Assembly (NCBI GenBank): GCA_963277665.1
Contig: OY728122.1
Coordinates: 1,543,818,868-1,543,882,867 of the forward strand
Direction: 5' to 3'
Origin: Viscum album
Taxonomy: Eukaryota; Streptophyta; Magnoliopsida; Santalales; Viscaceae
DNA length: 64,000 nt
In this document: in pieces, positions 36,715-48,481 of the stretch
Position numbering within the stretch: the stretch's first letter is position 1
Layout of the letters: each line of letters starts with the position of its first letter
Position numbers and translations under genes: made by a program
Notes under the pieces: model-generated
Database searches by the model: none
Told to the model about the DNA's origin: nothing
What the model saw: only the letters and a program-made list of their open reading frames with translations

Positions 36715-36910
36715 TGACCATACGGAGTCTGACCCACACAAGATCGATAGGTACTTACCGCCGTAATGACCCAAAAGGATCTGACCCCCACAGGATCGGT
36801 ATGTGCTGACCCACACAGGATCGCTGACTGCTAACCCACACAGGATCTGACCCACACAATATCGGTATGCCCTGACCCACATAGGATCGCTGAGCGCTGC
36901 CCTCCGTATG
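36715..36910. repeat. Tandem repeat 'ctgacccacacaggatc' in LTR H (right)
   Basis: Same array as at 29206-29405, with units GACCCACACAGGATC, GGTATGTGCTG and GCTGAGCGCTG. Copy order is similar but not identical. Confidence 0.7.
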
Positions 36911-37289
36911 ATTTGTATCCAATCTCCACCTCACTATCAGCCACTGGATTCCTCGGACACGGTGCATTCGTGTTTCATAGAACCTGTCCTCAAGATATCA
37001 GTCATACCTCAACCACCACTAAACTCCACAATGGAGTAACCCAAAGGACCTCCATGTCGTAAGGGTTCCAAAGTGATAGACGTTGCGTCAATTGGACGCC
37101 CGGTCTGTGAGTTATTGGCATTTCTGTTTGAGGGGCCCAGTTGGGTTTTAGTTTCAAACCAACCCAACCATACACTAAATGTGTCCAAACCTCATTTGGG
37201 GTATGCCAATAGAACCATCTTGCTCCAAGCCTTCCATCTCAGTAGGCGATTCATCAATCAGACACCCATACCCCAATATATGGGCGAAA

Positions 37290-37960
37290 AAGTGTAAACT
37301 GGCCAAACGGGTCGGGGTACGGACTGGGGTCTGACCCGGTCCGTGAGTCTGACCCAGCCTATTGGGGAGTCCTGGCCTGAAAGTGGCCAGACCTGATGGG
37401 TAAACCCATCCCAAAATGGCCCATCCCAACCTGAGGCGACCCGACCCAAGGCGGCCCGGCTGGATAGCCAGCATGGCCCGGTTGGCCACACCATGGGGGG
37501 GGGGGGTGCGGCGCCCCCTGAAATCCAAAGGAACTGGTGAGAGGCGCCAGTTCGGTGATCTTCGGGGTCCAAGGGGTCTCTCCTGTAGCTTGCACCAGTG
37601 GCCGGCTCATCCGGCCACCCCTGGCTCCTCCACCGCGGCGCGACGGCGCCGCGGTTCGGCTGGCCTCAGCATGGAGCGATGGTGTCGTGCCACCTCTGTC
37701 GTGGCACGGCCTGGCCACGGCCTCCAGCTCCTCAGTGCCGCACTCATCGTCTAACCAGCGCAGCCCTCTTGGTTGTAGCTCTTCCTTCTGGCGTGGTGCA
37801 ATGACACCGCACCCCTCCAGCACCGCCGCGGCCCGCCTGGCCGCTGCTCGGTTCTCTACGCGGCACGGCGGTGCCACTCCCTTGTGGAGAACCTGCGGCC
37901 TTGCACCACCAGATTCTTCACGATCCACCACCATCATCAACAAATAATAATAACCAAAGG
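37290..37960. repeat. GC-rich, CpG-rich block in LTR H (right)
   Basis: Counterpart of 29780-30500. The open frame at 37359-38087 (242 codons, minus) and others on both strands do not correspond to those of the left LTR, which argues against coding. Confidence 0.75.
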
Positions 37961-39453
37961 ATGATGGTTGGGGCGTGTTCATGTGGTTCGAGCCCTCCTC
38001 ATCATGGAAATAACATTTGGCATACCACAATCCAGAAATTTGAACGATGAAGAATGAAGGTGTATACACATATATAAAATAACCCAAATCCCCCTACCTC
38101 AAAGGTTCATTGTTGTTTTCAGAAGAATGAATTCAAATATGTTTTCGTATGTTGCGCCGATCACACACCACTGATCCTAGGATCGAGCATCATCCTAGTT
38201 CTTCGTTGGAGATGGTGCGTTCTTCCTTGGAGGGTAATTCTCCAAGAACTCCTCATCTCCTTAGTTCTGCCAAAAAAAGATTATGCCAACCAGAATAAAA
38301 TAATAGATTAACCCTTATTTTAATGGTTGACATGAATTCAAAAGTGTTCAATTAATTAATTGCAAGGGTTTAATTAATTGATTGATGGAGTAGGCACATA
38401 AGGAGCGTAGTTCAAGAGTTCTCCCGAAATTAATGGGGAGGTTCCAAGGGTTACAAGCCCAGGTGGTCCCCACCATAATTATCCGCCCAAGGGAGGTTAT
38501 GCTCAGGTGGGCCCCCCCACCATAACCTCCCATGGGAGGTTAGGGTGCAGTGGCCCCATACCCCAACCCCCGCTTGGAGGATTTTAACCACCACAAAAAT
38601 GAAAAAAAGCTCACTCTTATTTTTATTTAACGTAATGAAAAACCACCAAAATATAACTTCCATTCTTATTAGAATGCAACTATGGTGAAGGTCTCACTAA
38701 GAAATAACTGACACCATGAGTTCAATGGTGCCCTGAGATTTCAATTCTGAGAACTGGTTCAAAATTGAAAAAATGTTGCTCGCACGTTTACTGAACGTAC
38801 CCAAAAATATTTGGAAAATTTTTATCAGTCACTCTAGACTCACGCCAGTCATGGTTAGGCTCAGCCTAGGTTAAAAACTCCCCAATGAACCCATTGGTAC
38901 TCTCAGATTTTCAATCCAAGATTCCATTTAGAAGTTATGAATTTTACAATAAAATAATTGTCACTTAATTATTTTTTTGCGGCCAAAAACTAATTTTCTC
39001 TGGTGGGCCTCGCCGACCAAAGTTAGTATCTAATTAAAAAAACCATACCCTCACAAGTTCAGCGGTGGTCTCAGATTTGTAATCTGAGTTACCATTTGAT
39101 AGTTATAAGCCTTTGAAAAATAATATAATATAATTAATTATTTTATTTATGATTATGACTTTTTTGTATTTTATCACAGGAGGCCCACACCGACTGATCT
39201 TAAGTCACGCCTTCAGTAAACCCTCCATCTGTAGCACAACGGTGCCCTTATATTTCTGATCCGAGTAAAAAATTAAGAGTTATTCCACTTTTTAAGTAAA
39301 ACTTCTTACGCGCATTAACTTAAGCTTAAAAAAATTTCCACAAACCATTACAAGAACTCCGGGCCTCAGAATCTTGCAACATCCGGTTTTGAGGACTCGT
39401 AAAATTCCAATGCATTTAAGAAAAAAATTCCACCTAATTTCTAGGTATTTACA

Positions 39454-39590
39454 TATATATAGTAGATTTTATGAATGAACCATATAATTACACTATGTTT
39501 CTTTATTTCACTATATATGTGTGTGTGAGTGAGATCATGAGAGTAGGATTACTATAGAGTCTAATATTATGTACAATATAGGATGAAATG
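39454..39590 (+). repeat. 3' LTR of copia element F, second part (inferred)
   Basis: Resumes after element H. TTTATTTCACTATATATGTG at 39501 and the later GTACAATAT at about 39570 resemble the presumed 5' LTR end at 20930-20980. The end is placed near 39590 by that comparison only. Confidence 0.35.
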
Positions 39591-40246
39591 CTGGGAGGAG
39601 TTTGATTCTTGTATTTGAATTCATTTTTATGATTTAATTGAATTTTTTTGTGAGTGATAGTTGTACATGATGGTTTGAGGCATGGGATTTGTCATTTATA
39701 ACACTATCTTGTTTATACTAATATTTTTCTTTTTTTTCACAAAAGGGAAATGGATTTTTATATATAGGTTTAATGATTATATAATATTATTTTTAAAATG
39801 TTTTTATTTTTATTTTTGTATTTTTATTTTAATGCACGAAATTTTTGGGGTGTGATATCTTCTTCAGTAGACCCCTCATGCATTTATCTTCTTCCTGAGC
39901 TCTTCTCATTGACTATAAAAACAAAATCCATCAATTTAAAATTTGTCTCCCTCTACTGGAATAGATGTAATATATCTGGATCCCTATTGTAGGGATCCTC
40001 CACTATTATCCATCTTTCCACTTTCCACCTCCTCCATGTGCAACACCAACAACCCAACCATCCGCGTTTTTCTACCTAGTTCATTATGTCCATCCACCCA
40101 CAATATACGACCTCCTATGTACCCCTGTATGAGGAAACCCGCACACCATTCATACACTATCTCATGTAATCCTCTTATGCACCTCTATAAAAAATACATG
40201 CAGAGGTTGGATGAAGAATTCACAATGAGATCAATTTGGTTCTAAA
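39591..40246. other. Unassigned stretch
   Basis: AT-rich, then pyrimidine-rich from about 39860 (TCTTCTTCCTGAGCTC...). AATTTTTGGGGTGTGATA (39840-39857) resembles the last bases of a plant gypsy LTR in + orientation, so part may be a solo LTR. The frame at 39943-40245 (100 codons) is not recognised. Confidence 0.35.
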
Positions 40247-41215
40247 CAGGTATATTTTAAAAAATGATATTTAGATTTTTTTCAAAAATGTGATAGGGAT
40301 TGATGTATTTTTAAAAATGGGTCTGGAGAGGCTTAAAACCCATTCCCAAATCCCAGATCCCAAGAAGATGTGCGAATAGGGTTCACGCATCTTATGTATA
40401 GTGAAAGATGCTTGACCCTCTTTCAGACATCCTTCGCGATGTTGATGAAGGATGCACGAATGGGGTTCACACATCCTTCAATATGTTTTAATATTTATCA
40501 CTATTCCTATATTTTTAAATTTCCTGTTTTTTGTTTTGTTTATAAATATATATATATAACAAACCTTTTTGGAAGAATTTTTCTTCTATTTATTATCAAA
40601 TAGTAATATCATTACATGAGTATAGATTATGAAAGAAACCATCACCCATGGCTCCATTTTATAAGAGGGAAAGTCCTGAAAATCATTCTGCTGTTTTGAT
40701 GTGTGATTCAGGTTCTTTCCTACGCAAAACATTCTGCATTTCTGATGTGAGATTCTGTTTCAAGTATGCGGCTTTAAAAGACTATAAAATATAAACTATA
40801 AGTCCAATATAAATGAAACATAAAACATTGATTAAACATACAATAAATAGTTGAAAATAAAAAGAATTTCATAAAAAATTTTGACGGCCAATATATTATA
40901 ACTTCCAAAATGACAAACATAAAACATAAATAATGTTTCAAATATGTGACTTTGAAAGTTATAATATACAAACTATAAGACTAATACAAATGAAAAATAA
41001 AACATGGATTAAATATTTAAGAAATAGTTGAAATGAAATGGAATTTCGTAAAAAATGTTGATCAAAAATAATTTATAAGATTTCAAAGCCATCAACTTGA
41101 AACTAAAAAACTTTCAAAGTATGTGACTTAGAAAGCCTATAAAATAAAAACTATAAGACTAATATAAACGAAAATTATAACATTGATTAAACATATAAGA
41201 AACAATTAATAATTA
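40247..41215 (+). repeat. Left arm with three units of about 177 bp
   Basis: Outer part: two copies of a GATGCACGAATGGGGTTCAC-type motif (about 40366 and 40450). Inner part: three tandem units starting TTTCAAGTATGCGGC (40758), TTTCAAATATGTGAC (40936) and TTTCAAAGTATGTGAC (41112), the last cut short by the AT-rich core. Each unit carries ATAAACTATAAG and AAACATTGATTAAACAT or close variants. Confidence 0.75.
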
Positions 41216-42876
41216 ATTTTTTAATTTCTAATATAATTCTTAATTATATAATTATATGTAAATTAGTAATATCATTATTAATTATATAATAATTAATTAG
41301 TAATATAATTAATTATTATATAATACTTAATTTGTTAATTTGTTATATAATTTTTAATGATATAATAATTAATTAGTTAATTAGTAATATAATTATTAAT
41401 TATATAATAATTAATTATTTAATAAGTAATATAATTATAATTATATAATAATTCATTAGTTTATTAAATTTTTTTTAATATAATTAATAATTATAAATAT
41501 TCATTACTATTATTAATTATTAATAATTAATTATTAATTACATAATAATTAATTATTTAATTAGTAATATAATTTTTTTATTATAATTAGTAATTATTAA
41601 TTATATATAATTAATAAATATATTACTAATTAATAAATAATTATTATATAGTTAATAATTAATTATTTTAATTAATAATTATATTACTATTTAAATAATT
41701 AATTATTATATTACTAATTAAATAATTAACTATTAAATAATTAATTATTAATAATTAATAATTGTATTGGTAAATAAATAAATAAATATTATATAATTAA
41801 TAATTAATAATTATAATTAATAGTTAAATTACTAATTATAATTAATAACTATATCACAAATTAACTACTAATTATTAACTAATTAATAATTACATTCATA
41901 ATTGAGTAATTAATTATTATGTAATTAATAGTGAATAATTAAAAATTAAAAATTATTAAGAATATTTATAATTATTAAGTATATTTCAAATAAAATAAAT
42001 AATTATTATATAAATAATAATTACTAATTATAAATAGTGATTATATTTTTAATTATAATTGATAAGTTTGTTACTCATTAACAAATTAATTATTATATAA
42101 TTAATAATTAATATTAATAATTATATAATTAATAATTTAAATTAATAATTATACAATTAATTAATTATAAAATTAATTATTATATAATTAATAATTATAT
42201 TTATAATTAACTAATTAATTATTATATAATGATATTACTAATTTACTAATTAATTATTGTATATTAGCAATTAATAATTATAATTAATCATTATATTACT
42301 GATTGACTAATTAATTATTATATAATTAATAATTAATAATTATATTACTAATTAATTAAATAATTATTATATAATAAATAATTATATTACTAATTTACAA
42401 GTTAATTGTAATATAATTAATGATTAATAATTAATATTTAATAATTGTAAATAATTATTATATTACAAATTAATTAATTGTTTATTTTATAATTAATAGT
42501 TATATTACCAAATATTAAATTAATTATCATATAATAAATAATAAATATTTATAATTAATAATTATATTACAAAATAACTAATTAATTATTATATAGTAAC
42601 AAATTAGTAATTAAAATTAATAATTATATTAATAATAAAACAATTTTTTTTATATTAATAATAAATAATAATTTCTAAATAATAATTAATAGATAATAAA
42701 TAATAATTAATAAATAATTAATAATAATAAATAATTAATAAATAATAAATAATCAATAATCAATAATAATATATAATTAATAATTATTAAGTAATAATTA
42801 ATAAATAATTAATTATAATTAATAATTAATAATTATTAAGTAATAATTAATAATTACTAATTACTAATTAAAAAAT

Positions 42877-42914
<38 letters not shown>

Positions 42915-43149
42915 ATTTATAATGAATAATTACAATGAATAAATATATTCCTAATAAACTAATTAATTATCAATTAATAATTTTATTACTAATTAACTAA
43001 TTAATTATTATTGAATTATATTAATAATAAACTAATTAATTATTGAATATTAGTAATTAGTAATTAATAATTAATAATTGTATTAATTAATCACAAATTA
43101 ATAATTATATAATTAATAGGTATATTACTAACTAACTAAAGAATTATTA
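41216..43149. repeat. AT-only core of the fold-back element
   Basis: About 1.9 kb made almost only of TTAATTATTAATAATTA-type words, which are themselves close to self-complementary. A loose higher unit 'aattaattattatataattaataattaataattatattactaa' recurs (for example near 42180, 42310 and 42540). No gene. Good candidate for forming hairpins or cruciforms. Confidence 0.85.
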
Positions 43150-44097
43150 ACTATTTCCTATATGTTTAATCCATGTATTAAGATTCATTTATATTGGTGT
43201 TATAGTTTGCATTTTAATGTTTTTCAAAGCCACATACTTGTAACATTTTTTTGTTTCTAGTTTTTGGTTTTGAAAGATTATAAAATTTTTTTCATTAACA
43301 TTTTTTATAAAAATCATTTTTTAAACTATTTCTTATATGTTTAGTGCATGTTTTAAGTTTCCTTTATATTGGTCTTATAGTTTGTATCTTATAGTTTTTC
43401 AAAGCGACGTAATTGAAACATTTTTAAGTGTCATGTTAGTGTTTTTGAAATTTTATAAATTATTTTTCATCAACATTTTTTATGAAATTAATTTTATGTT
43501 CATCTATTTATTATATGTTTAATCCATGTTTTATGTTTCATTTATATTGGTCTTATAATTTCATTTATAGTCATTAAATTCCACGTACTTGAAATATTTT
43601 TGAATCCCACTTTGGAAATGAAAAAAATTTTTGCGATGGAAAGGGAGAACATGAATCCCACATCAGAAATGCAGAATGATTTCTTGGGCATGCCCTCTTA
43701 TAAAAGGGAGCCCTAGGAGTGAGTTTCTTTCACAATCCAGATTGTTGTAATGGAAGTACTACTGGATATTAAATAGGAAATAAATTATGCTGAAATTTTT
43801 TGTATTATTTATGTATATATATATATATATATAAATAGAACAAGACAAAATAAATAATGTTAAAAATACAAAAATAGTAAAAAAATAAAAAAAATTAAAA
43901 ACAAAATTCAGATGCATGAACGGGGTTCACACATCCTTTATAAAACATTATAAATATGTATGAACCACATTCACACTTCCTGGTGAGGAAAGATGTGTCA
44001 ATGGGGTTCAAATATCTCCAAACTAATTTCAAAAAATGCTTCGAACCCTATCCCATTTTGTAAAAAAATCAAAAACCAATTTTAAAATTTTATCCTA
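43150..44097 (-). repeat. Right arm with three units of about 177 bp, inverted
   Basis: Inverted copy of the left arm. Unit ends TTTTTCAAAGCCACATAC (about 43218), TTTTTCAAAGCGACGTAA (about 43395) and TCATTAAATTCCACGTAC (about 43571) are again about 176 bp apart. Beyond them lie the complement of the CATTCTGCATTTCTGATGTG block and, at 43915-44020, motifs of the GATGCATGAACGGGGTTCAC type. Confidence 0.75.
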
Positions 44098-44889
44098 CTA
44101 AATAACTCACAGATCTATAAAAATTCATTAAAAAGATAAATTTATTTCAATCATTAATGGAGAGATAATTCTCAACCTTAAAAGAAATAATAAGGGGTAT
44201 TTGGTGGAAAACCATGGGAATAATGGGTGGTGCTGTGTAGTAGAGTGGATTGGGAAGACAATTGGAAATGGGAGATAGATGGAATGATGGAGGGAACCGA
44301 CATGGGTGTGGTAAGGATGGGGTCACATCGAACAAATTTTATAGGGGGATGGAAAAATGGTGTTGGGTAGAGGTTATATTGAGTTTTAAGGGAAATGTTT
44401 ATATTATTATATATATATATATATGGGGTCATTTGGATAATGTGTTGAAAACATGATTCAGTGTGATTTCAGATCTTTTAGACCACCATTGGAGATCATG
44501 GGCCAACTAGTCATTCAAGACCTATAGGAGTTACCTATTAACATAGTTAAAAATTGGGTATCATTCCATATTAGAAAAAAAGTGTCTCAACCCCCTCATA
44601 TTTTAAATAAATTGAAAAAAAATAAATAGTCAGAATTTGACAACATTAGTAGGAGCAACGGGTCGTAACCACAACAATCTTCTGCTTGATCTGAATTAAT
44701 AATAAAAAGAAACACAACTTAAATCTCAAAAAATTGAACTCCCTCGCCTCCACTGATTCCCATAGGTCATAAATCATAATGTGATACCTTATAAGTATAA
44801 TAAATACTTGAAAATAAATATTAGTTTTCCACTCAGGAAATATCTGATCCTTTGTGGTAAGTATTTCACATTGAATGACACAATAAAGT
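44098..44889. other. Unassigned stretch with small (AT)n run
   Basis: The region 44180-44400 is purine-rich on the + strand, and (AT)n lies at 44405-44426. Read on the minus strand the latter looks like a TATA-type promoter followed by a C-rich leader, so a gypsy LTR fragment is possible. Open frames of 68-84 codons here have no recognisable motif. Confidence 0.35.
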
Positions 44890-45330
44890 GATGAAATATT
44901 TAGGTAGTTACTGAGTTAACCAAGTATTCCCCTTAATCAAATACGTTCTTTAATAGCCTTTGTAATAACCATATACTCGATATCCATGGAACATAATTAA
45001 ACAATATTCTATAAAATTTCTTCCCAACTAATACCACAACCAATAATTATAAATATATAACCTAACTAGAATCTTTTCATGTTTAGATATTTTGTAAAAT
45101 CAGAGCTCACAAGACAAATAATACGATCCTTTCATCTCCAAAAATATAGGAAAGATCTACTGAACATCCTTCCCATGTTCTCTATCAGGATTAACCATAT
45201 ATATTTTAACCACACTAACAAAATGAGACAAATCTACATGGTTAAGAACCATATACTAAATCAAAGAATCCACTACACTAAAATATGGAACTCAATACAT
45301 ATATTCAACAACATCTTCTAACTAGTGACA
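44890..45330 (-). pseudogene. Copia RNase H remnant (element G)
   Basis: Minus-strand readings in order: DLSHFVSVVKIYMVNPDREH and IFPIFLEMKGSYYLSCEL (45120-45225), GYIFIIIGCGISWEE (45020-45068), and SMDIEYMVITKAIKERI (44945-44995). They match the copia series 'DISHAV.VVSRFM..PG.EHW', 'ILRYLKGT', 'TGYVFTLGGG.ISW' and 'STTEAEYMA.TQA.KEAIW'. Several frameshifts and stops. It is a third copia element, on the opposite strand to F. Its upstream part is cut off by the CACTA-like end at 45446. Confidence 0.75.
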
Positions 45331-45445
45331 AAATTATAATGATTGTATAAAAATGAGAAAATCAAATAGTACTTAAAAGATTAACAATCTTCACGTAAAC
45401 TAATCAAACATAATCTCAATGTATCATTTCTGATTACAATAAAAG

Positions 45446-45720
45446 CACTACTTCAAAATACACAATATACAATGTTATCCTTTATCAGCAGTAGAGAAAA
45501 TCACTGATAAAGGATTCCTTTTTGAACTGTGAAAAACATTGATAGAGTGTAAATTTTATCAACAATATAAAAAGATTTGATAAAATGATTAATTTATAAT
45601 ATATTTTTTAGAAATAATAAAATATTACCTTTATCATCACTTTTATTTAGCACTAATAATGGGCACACATTTTTCAGTGCATTTTCAAGTGATGATAAAG
45701 GTCATAATCACGACGTGGGT
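45446..45720 (+). mobile_element. CACTA-like transposon end
   Basis: CACTACTTCAAAATAC is close to the usual plant CACTA tip (CACTACnnnAAAA). Subterminal motifs follow in both orientations: CCTTTATCAGCAG, CACTGATAAAGGA, TTTATCAACAA, CTTTATCATCACTT and GTGATGATAAAGG. The far end was not found with confidence; TTTAGTG at 47046-47052 is one weak candidate. Confidence 0.45.
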
Positions 45721-46420
45721 ACCATATCGAAATAGATAATGTTCAGCTGCTGCTTTATATAAGATTCCATTGCAACCTATGTTCAGATGCCTACTACATG
45801 GATGGGATACCCCATACACTCTCTACACACCCATGTAGTCCCATAGGCCATTGTGGTCCATGACCCAGCCAATGCTTCCCACAAGCCTTATCCCACCCGC
45901 ATACACACAGGTAGGTTCAACAAGACCCGACCTACCTACCCCACCATCTGGTCCTATACACGGATCGACCCACCTACCCATGTGTCCATGTTACCTATTA
46001 TATATATATATATATCCATAAAAAACCAGAAGTATTAATAATATAAAAAATTGAAATAATTTATTAAATAAAAATTTGAAAAGAATAAATTGAAAAAAAT
46101 TATTTTTTTAAAGCTTTGGGATGAATCATATTTTTATTATGAAAGAAAAGAAAATGTCTTTTATAGGTAGATAGAGACCTATTACACTTTTCATTTGCCC
46201 AAGTAAAAGTTACCTGCAACATGCTTGTGTCATTGCTTGCCCGCGTCATCCCTGTATCACCACCCCCAATGGTCATGCCTATGTCAGCGCCTGCATCATA
46301 AATTTCCCAAGGGTACTGTTTGGATATTAACCCTAGTCATTTGGATGTACGATTGTTGGGTTTACTACTCAGGTGCCACCCCAACTCCAAGAATATATTA
46401 TTTTTTTATTAAATAAATAA
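45721..46420. other. Unassigned, relatively GC-rich stretch
   Basis: Two moderately C-rich islands (45780-45990 and 46200-46390). The frame at 45853-46038 begins in a run of CCCA/CCTA words. No domain recognised; probably transposon interior. Confidence 0.3.
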
Positions 46421-48481
46421 TTATTAATAACATTAATATATATTATTAATATTTATAAATAGTATATATTAAATGTAGATATTTAAAATAAATATATTGG
46501 AAAAATAAAACAAGTAAAAAATAAAAATTGTTGAATTAAAAAAATATTAAAAACATTATTAGTTAAATGAATATTTATGAAATGAATAAATTTAATATAC
46601 ATATATATAAATTATAAATAATAATGAATAGTATAATTTAAATATGTATAAATAAAATGAAAAAAATTTAATACTTAAACAAAAAAATTAAAAATGAATA
46701 AATTAAAAAATTATTAAAAAATGTATTAATAAAGAAATTATTAAAAAAAATGACTAAATTTAATATATATGTATGTATTAATTATAACAATTAATCAATA
46801 ATATATTCTAAATATAAATATATAAAATTATTATAATGTTACAACTAAAAAAATATTAATTTATTATTCAATTTCAATGGATTTTATTCAAAATAATTCA
46901 TTAATATATTTAATATTTTCAATATAGATATATATGTATATATATATATATTTTTATATATTTTTATATCAATATATATAATATTTACTAAAATACGATT
47001 TATAAAATACAAAATATTTATGCTTACATTAAAGAAGTAATATATTTAGTGAAAAATGTTTTATAATTAAAAATTAATATTTATTAAAAATATTGACAAA
47101 TTGTATCTAGCAATGAATAGTTAATCAGATGCTGTTTTATTTTCAAATTTAACATCTATCCAATTTTGTTTACATTGATTTCCCACAAACATATTCATAA
47201 TTAATTCATTATCATATACAACTCACACACACATAATTTTTCTGTAATTTATTATATTTTTAATATTCATTTTAGTATTATATTTATTAAAATAATATAT
47301 TTAATATATTTTATGTTTATAATCAAACTTGTTTATCTTTTTTTATTTTTATTCAATATATACTATTTATTAATTTTTAATATTTGTTTTCATATTTATT
47401 CATTTTTAATATTATATATTCATGAACAATATTAATTTTATATTTTTTTTTGTAATTTATTCATTTTAAATTTTTCATTGTTCAAAATGTTTTTAATTTA
47501 ATGAATTTTAAATATTTATTTTTACATGTTTATTCATTTATCTATAATTATTTTAATATGGTTTTAATTTTTATAATTAATATGTATTCCTTTTCACATT
47601 AACATATATAAATTTTTGTTTTATTTCATTTATATTATCTATATAATTATTAACAGTTGTAAATTTTTTTTTTCAATTTATTCATTTTTTTATTTATTTC
47701 AATAATATTATCAACATATAATATAATGTCATTTTTTTATTTAACATATTTCAAACTTGTATATATATCTACATTAACTTCACTAACAAGAATATTTACA
47801 TAATTAATAAAATTATATATGAAAAAAATACTACTAATATTTAAGTAATTTGTTAAAATTTTAATATTCATTTTTGAATTTAATTTAGTAATATAATATA
47901 TTCAACATATTGTGTTTTTAATCTTAAAATTTTAATTATTTATTTTTAATATATTTTCATTTCATATTATTTTTGCATTTTTAATATTTTTTTCATCAGA
48001 ATCAAATAATTTTCAAATAATTATTTATACATATATATGTACTATGTATTAATCTTTTAAATATGTATTCATATTGATTTATATATATATCCATATATTA
48101 TTATTTTTAATAATTTGTATAACCAATATAACTTATCTATTTTTCCAATATTTTTAATGTTTGCTAATTTTTTATTATTAAATTTCACTAACTTATAACA
48201 TTCATGAATTTAAGAATATATGTTCTTTAATAATGTTAAAAATAAAATTTTAAATAAGTATTTATAAATAATTATATTAATGAATGTGCACTTACTCTAT
48301 CTGTAAAATTGTATTTTTATAATTATAAATTAATAAATTTAATTTTTCTAAACAATATTTATATAATTTTTAATAAAAAATTGTATATCTAAATAATTTT
48401 AAAATTCTATTAAATAAATTTACACTATGAATATATTTACTATATATATATATATTAAATATATATATATTTAATGTTATA
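46421..48481. repeat. Very AT-rich stretch
   Basis: Over 2 kb of A/T-rich sequence with (TA)n runs at about 46001-46014, 46930-46950 and 48440-48472. No gene, no clear repeat unit. It ends where LTR D starts. Confidence 0.7.

Larger units (their letters stand above)
28392..39453 (-). mobile_element. GC-rich Ty3/gypsy retrotransposon H, internally deleted
   Basis: Direct repeats 28392-31971 and 36004-39453 flank a 4.0 kb internal region with gypsy pol on the minus strand. The five bases TATAT occur immediately left (28387-28391) and right (39454-39458), a perfect target duplication, so both ends are secure. The LTRs hold an unusual GC-rich block and tandem repeats. The internal region has gag, the C-terminal end of RT, RNase H and integrase; the RT palm and fingers are missing, so this copy would depend on others even without its stop codons. 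Confidence 0.92.
36004..39453 (-). repeat. 5' LTR of element H
   Basis: Partner of 28392-31971, starting TGTCACAACCTGTCC and ending ...AGGTATTTACA. Contains its own copies of the tandem repeat and of the GC-rich block. A run of twelve G at 37495-37506 marks a length difference. Confidence 0.9.
40247..44097. mobile_element. Fold-back element: 3.85 kb palindrome with AT-rich core
   Basis: The left arm (40247-41215) and right arm (43150-44097) are inverted copies over nearly their whole length. Terminal sequences are CAGGTATATTTTAAAAAA on the left and, read inward from the right, TAGGATAAAATTTTAAAA. Further pairs are GTGATAGGGAT / GGGATAGGGTT, TTTTATAAGAGGG on both sides, and CATTCTGCATTTCTGATGTG (40733-40752 and complement near 43660). 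CTAAA flanks both ends (40242-40246 and 44098-44102), a possible 5-bp target duplication. No protein is encoded. The structure fits fold-back or MULE-like non-autonomous transposons; the family is not known to me. Confidence 0.75.

Noticed and set aside
37359..38087. Open frame of 242 codons, the longest in the window
   Set aside because: Inside the right LTR of element H, of low-complexity P/R/G/A composition, with no counterpart in the left LTR.
41216..43149. Origin of replication or organelle-derived AT-rich region
   Set aside because: No organellar gene or known origin motif; position inside a palindromic element explains it better.
44147..44456. Possible small host gene (frames of 62-84 codons on both strands)
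   Set aside because: No motif, no start context or splice evidence; the TATA-like run and C-rich stretch look like part of an LTR.
45079..45321. Open frame of 80 codons on the + strand
   Set aside because: Antisense of the copia RNase H remnant G, which gives clear family motifs on the minus strand.
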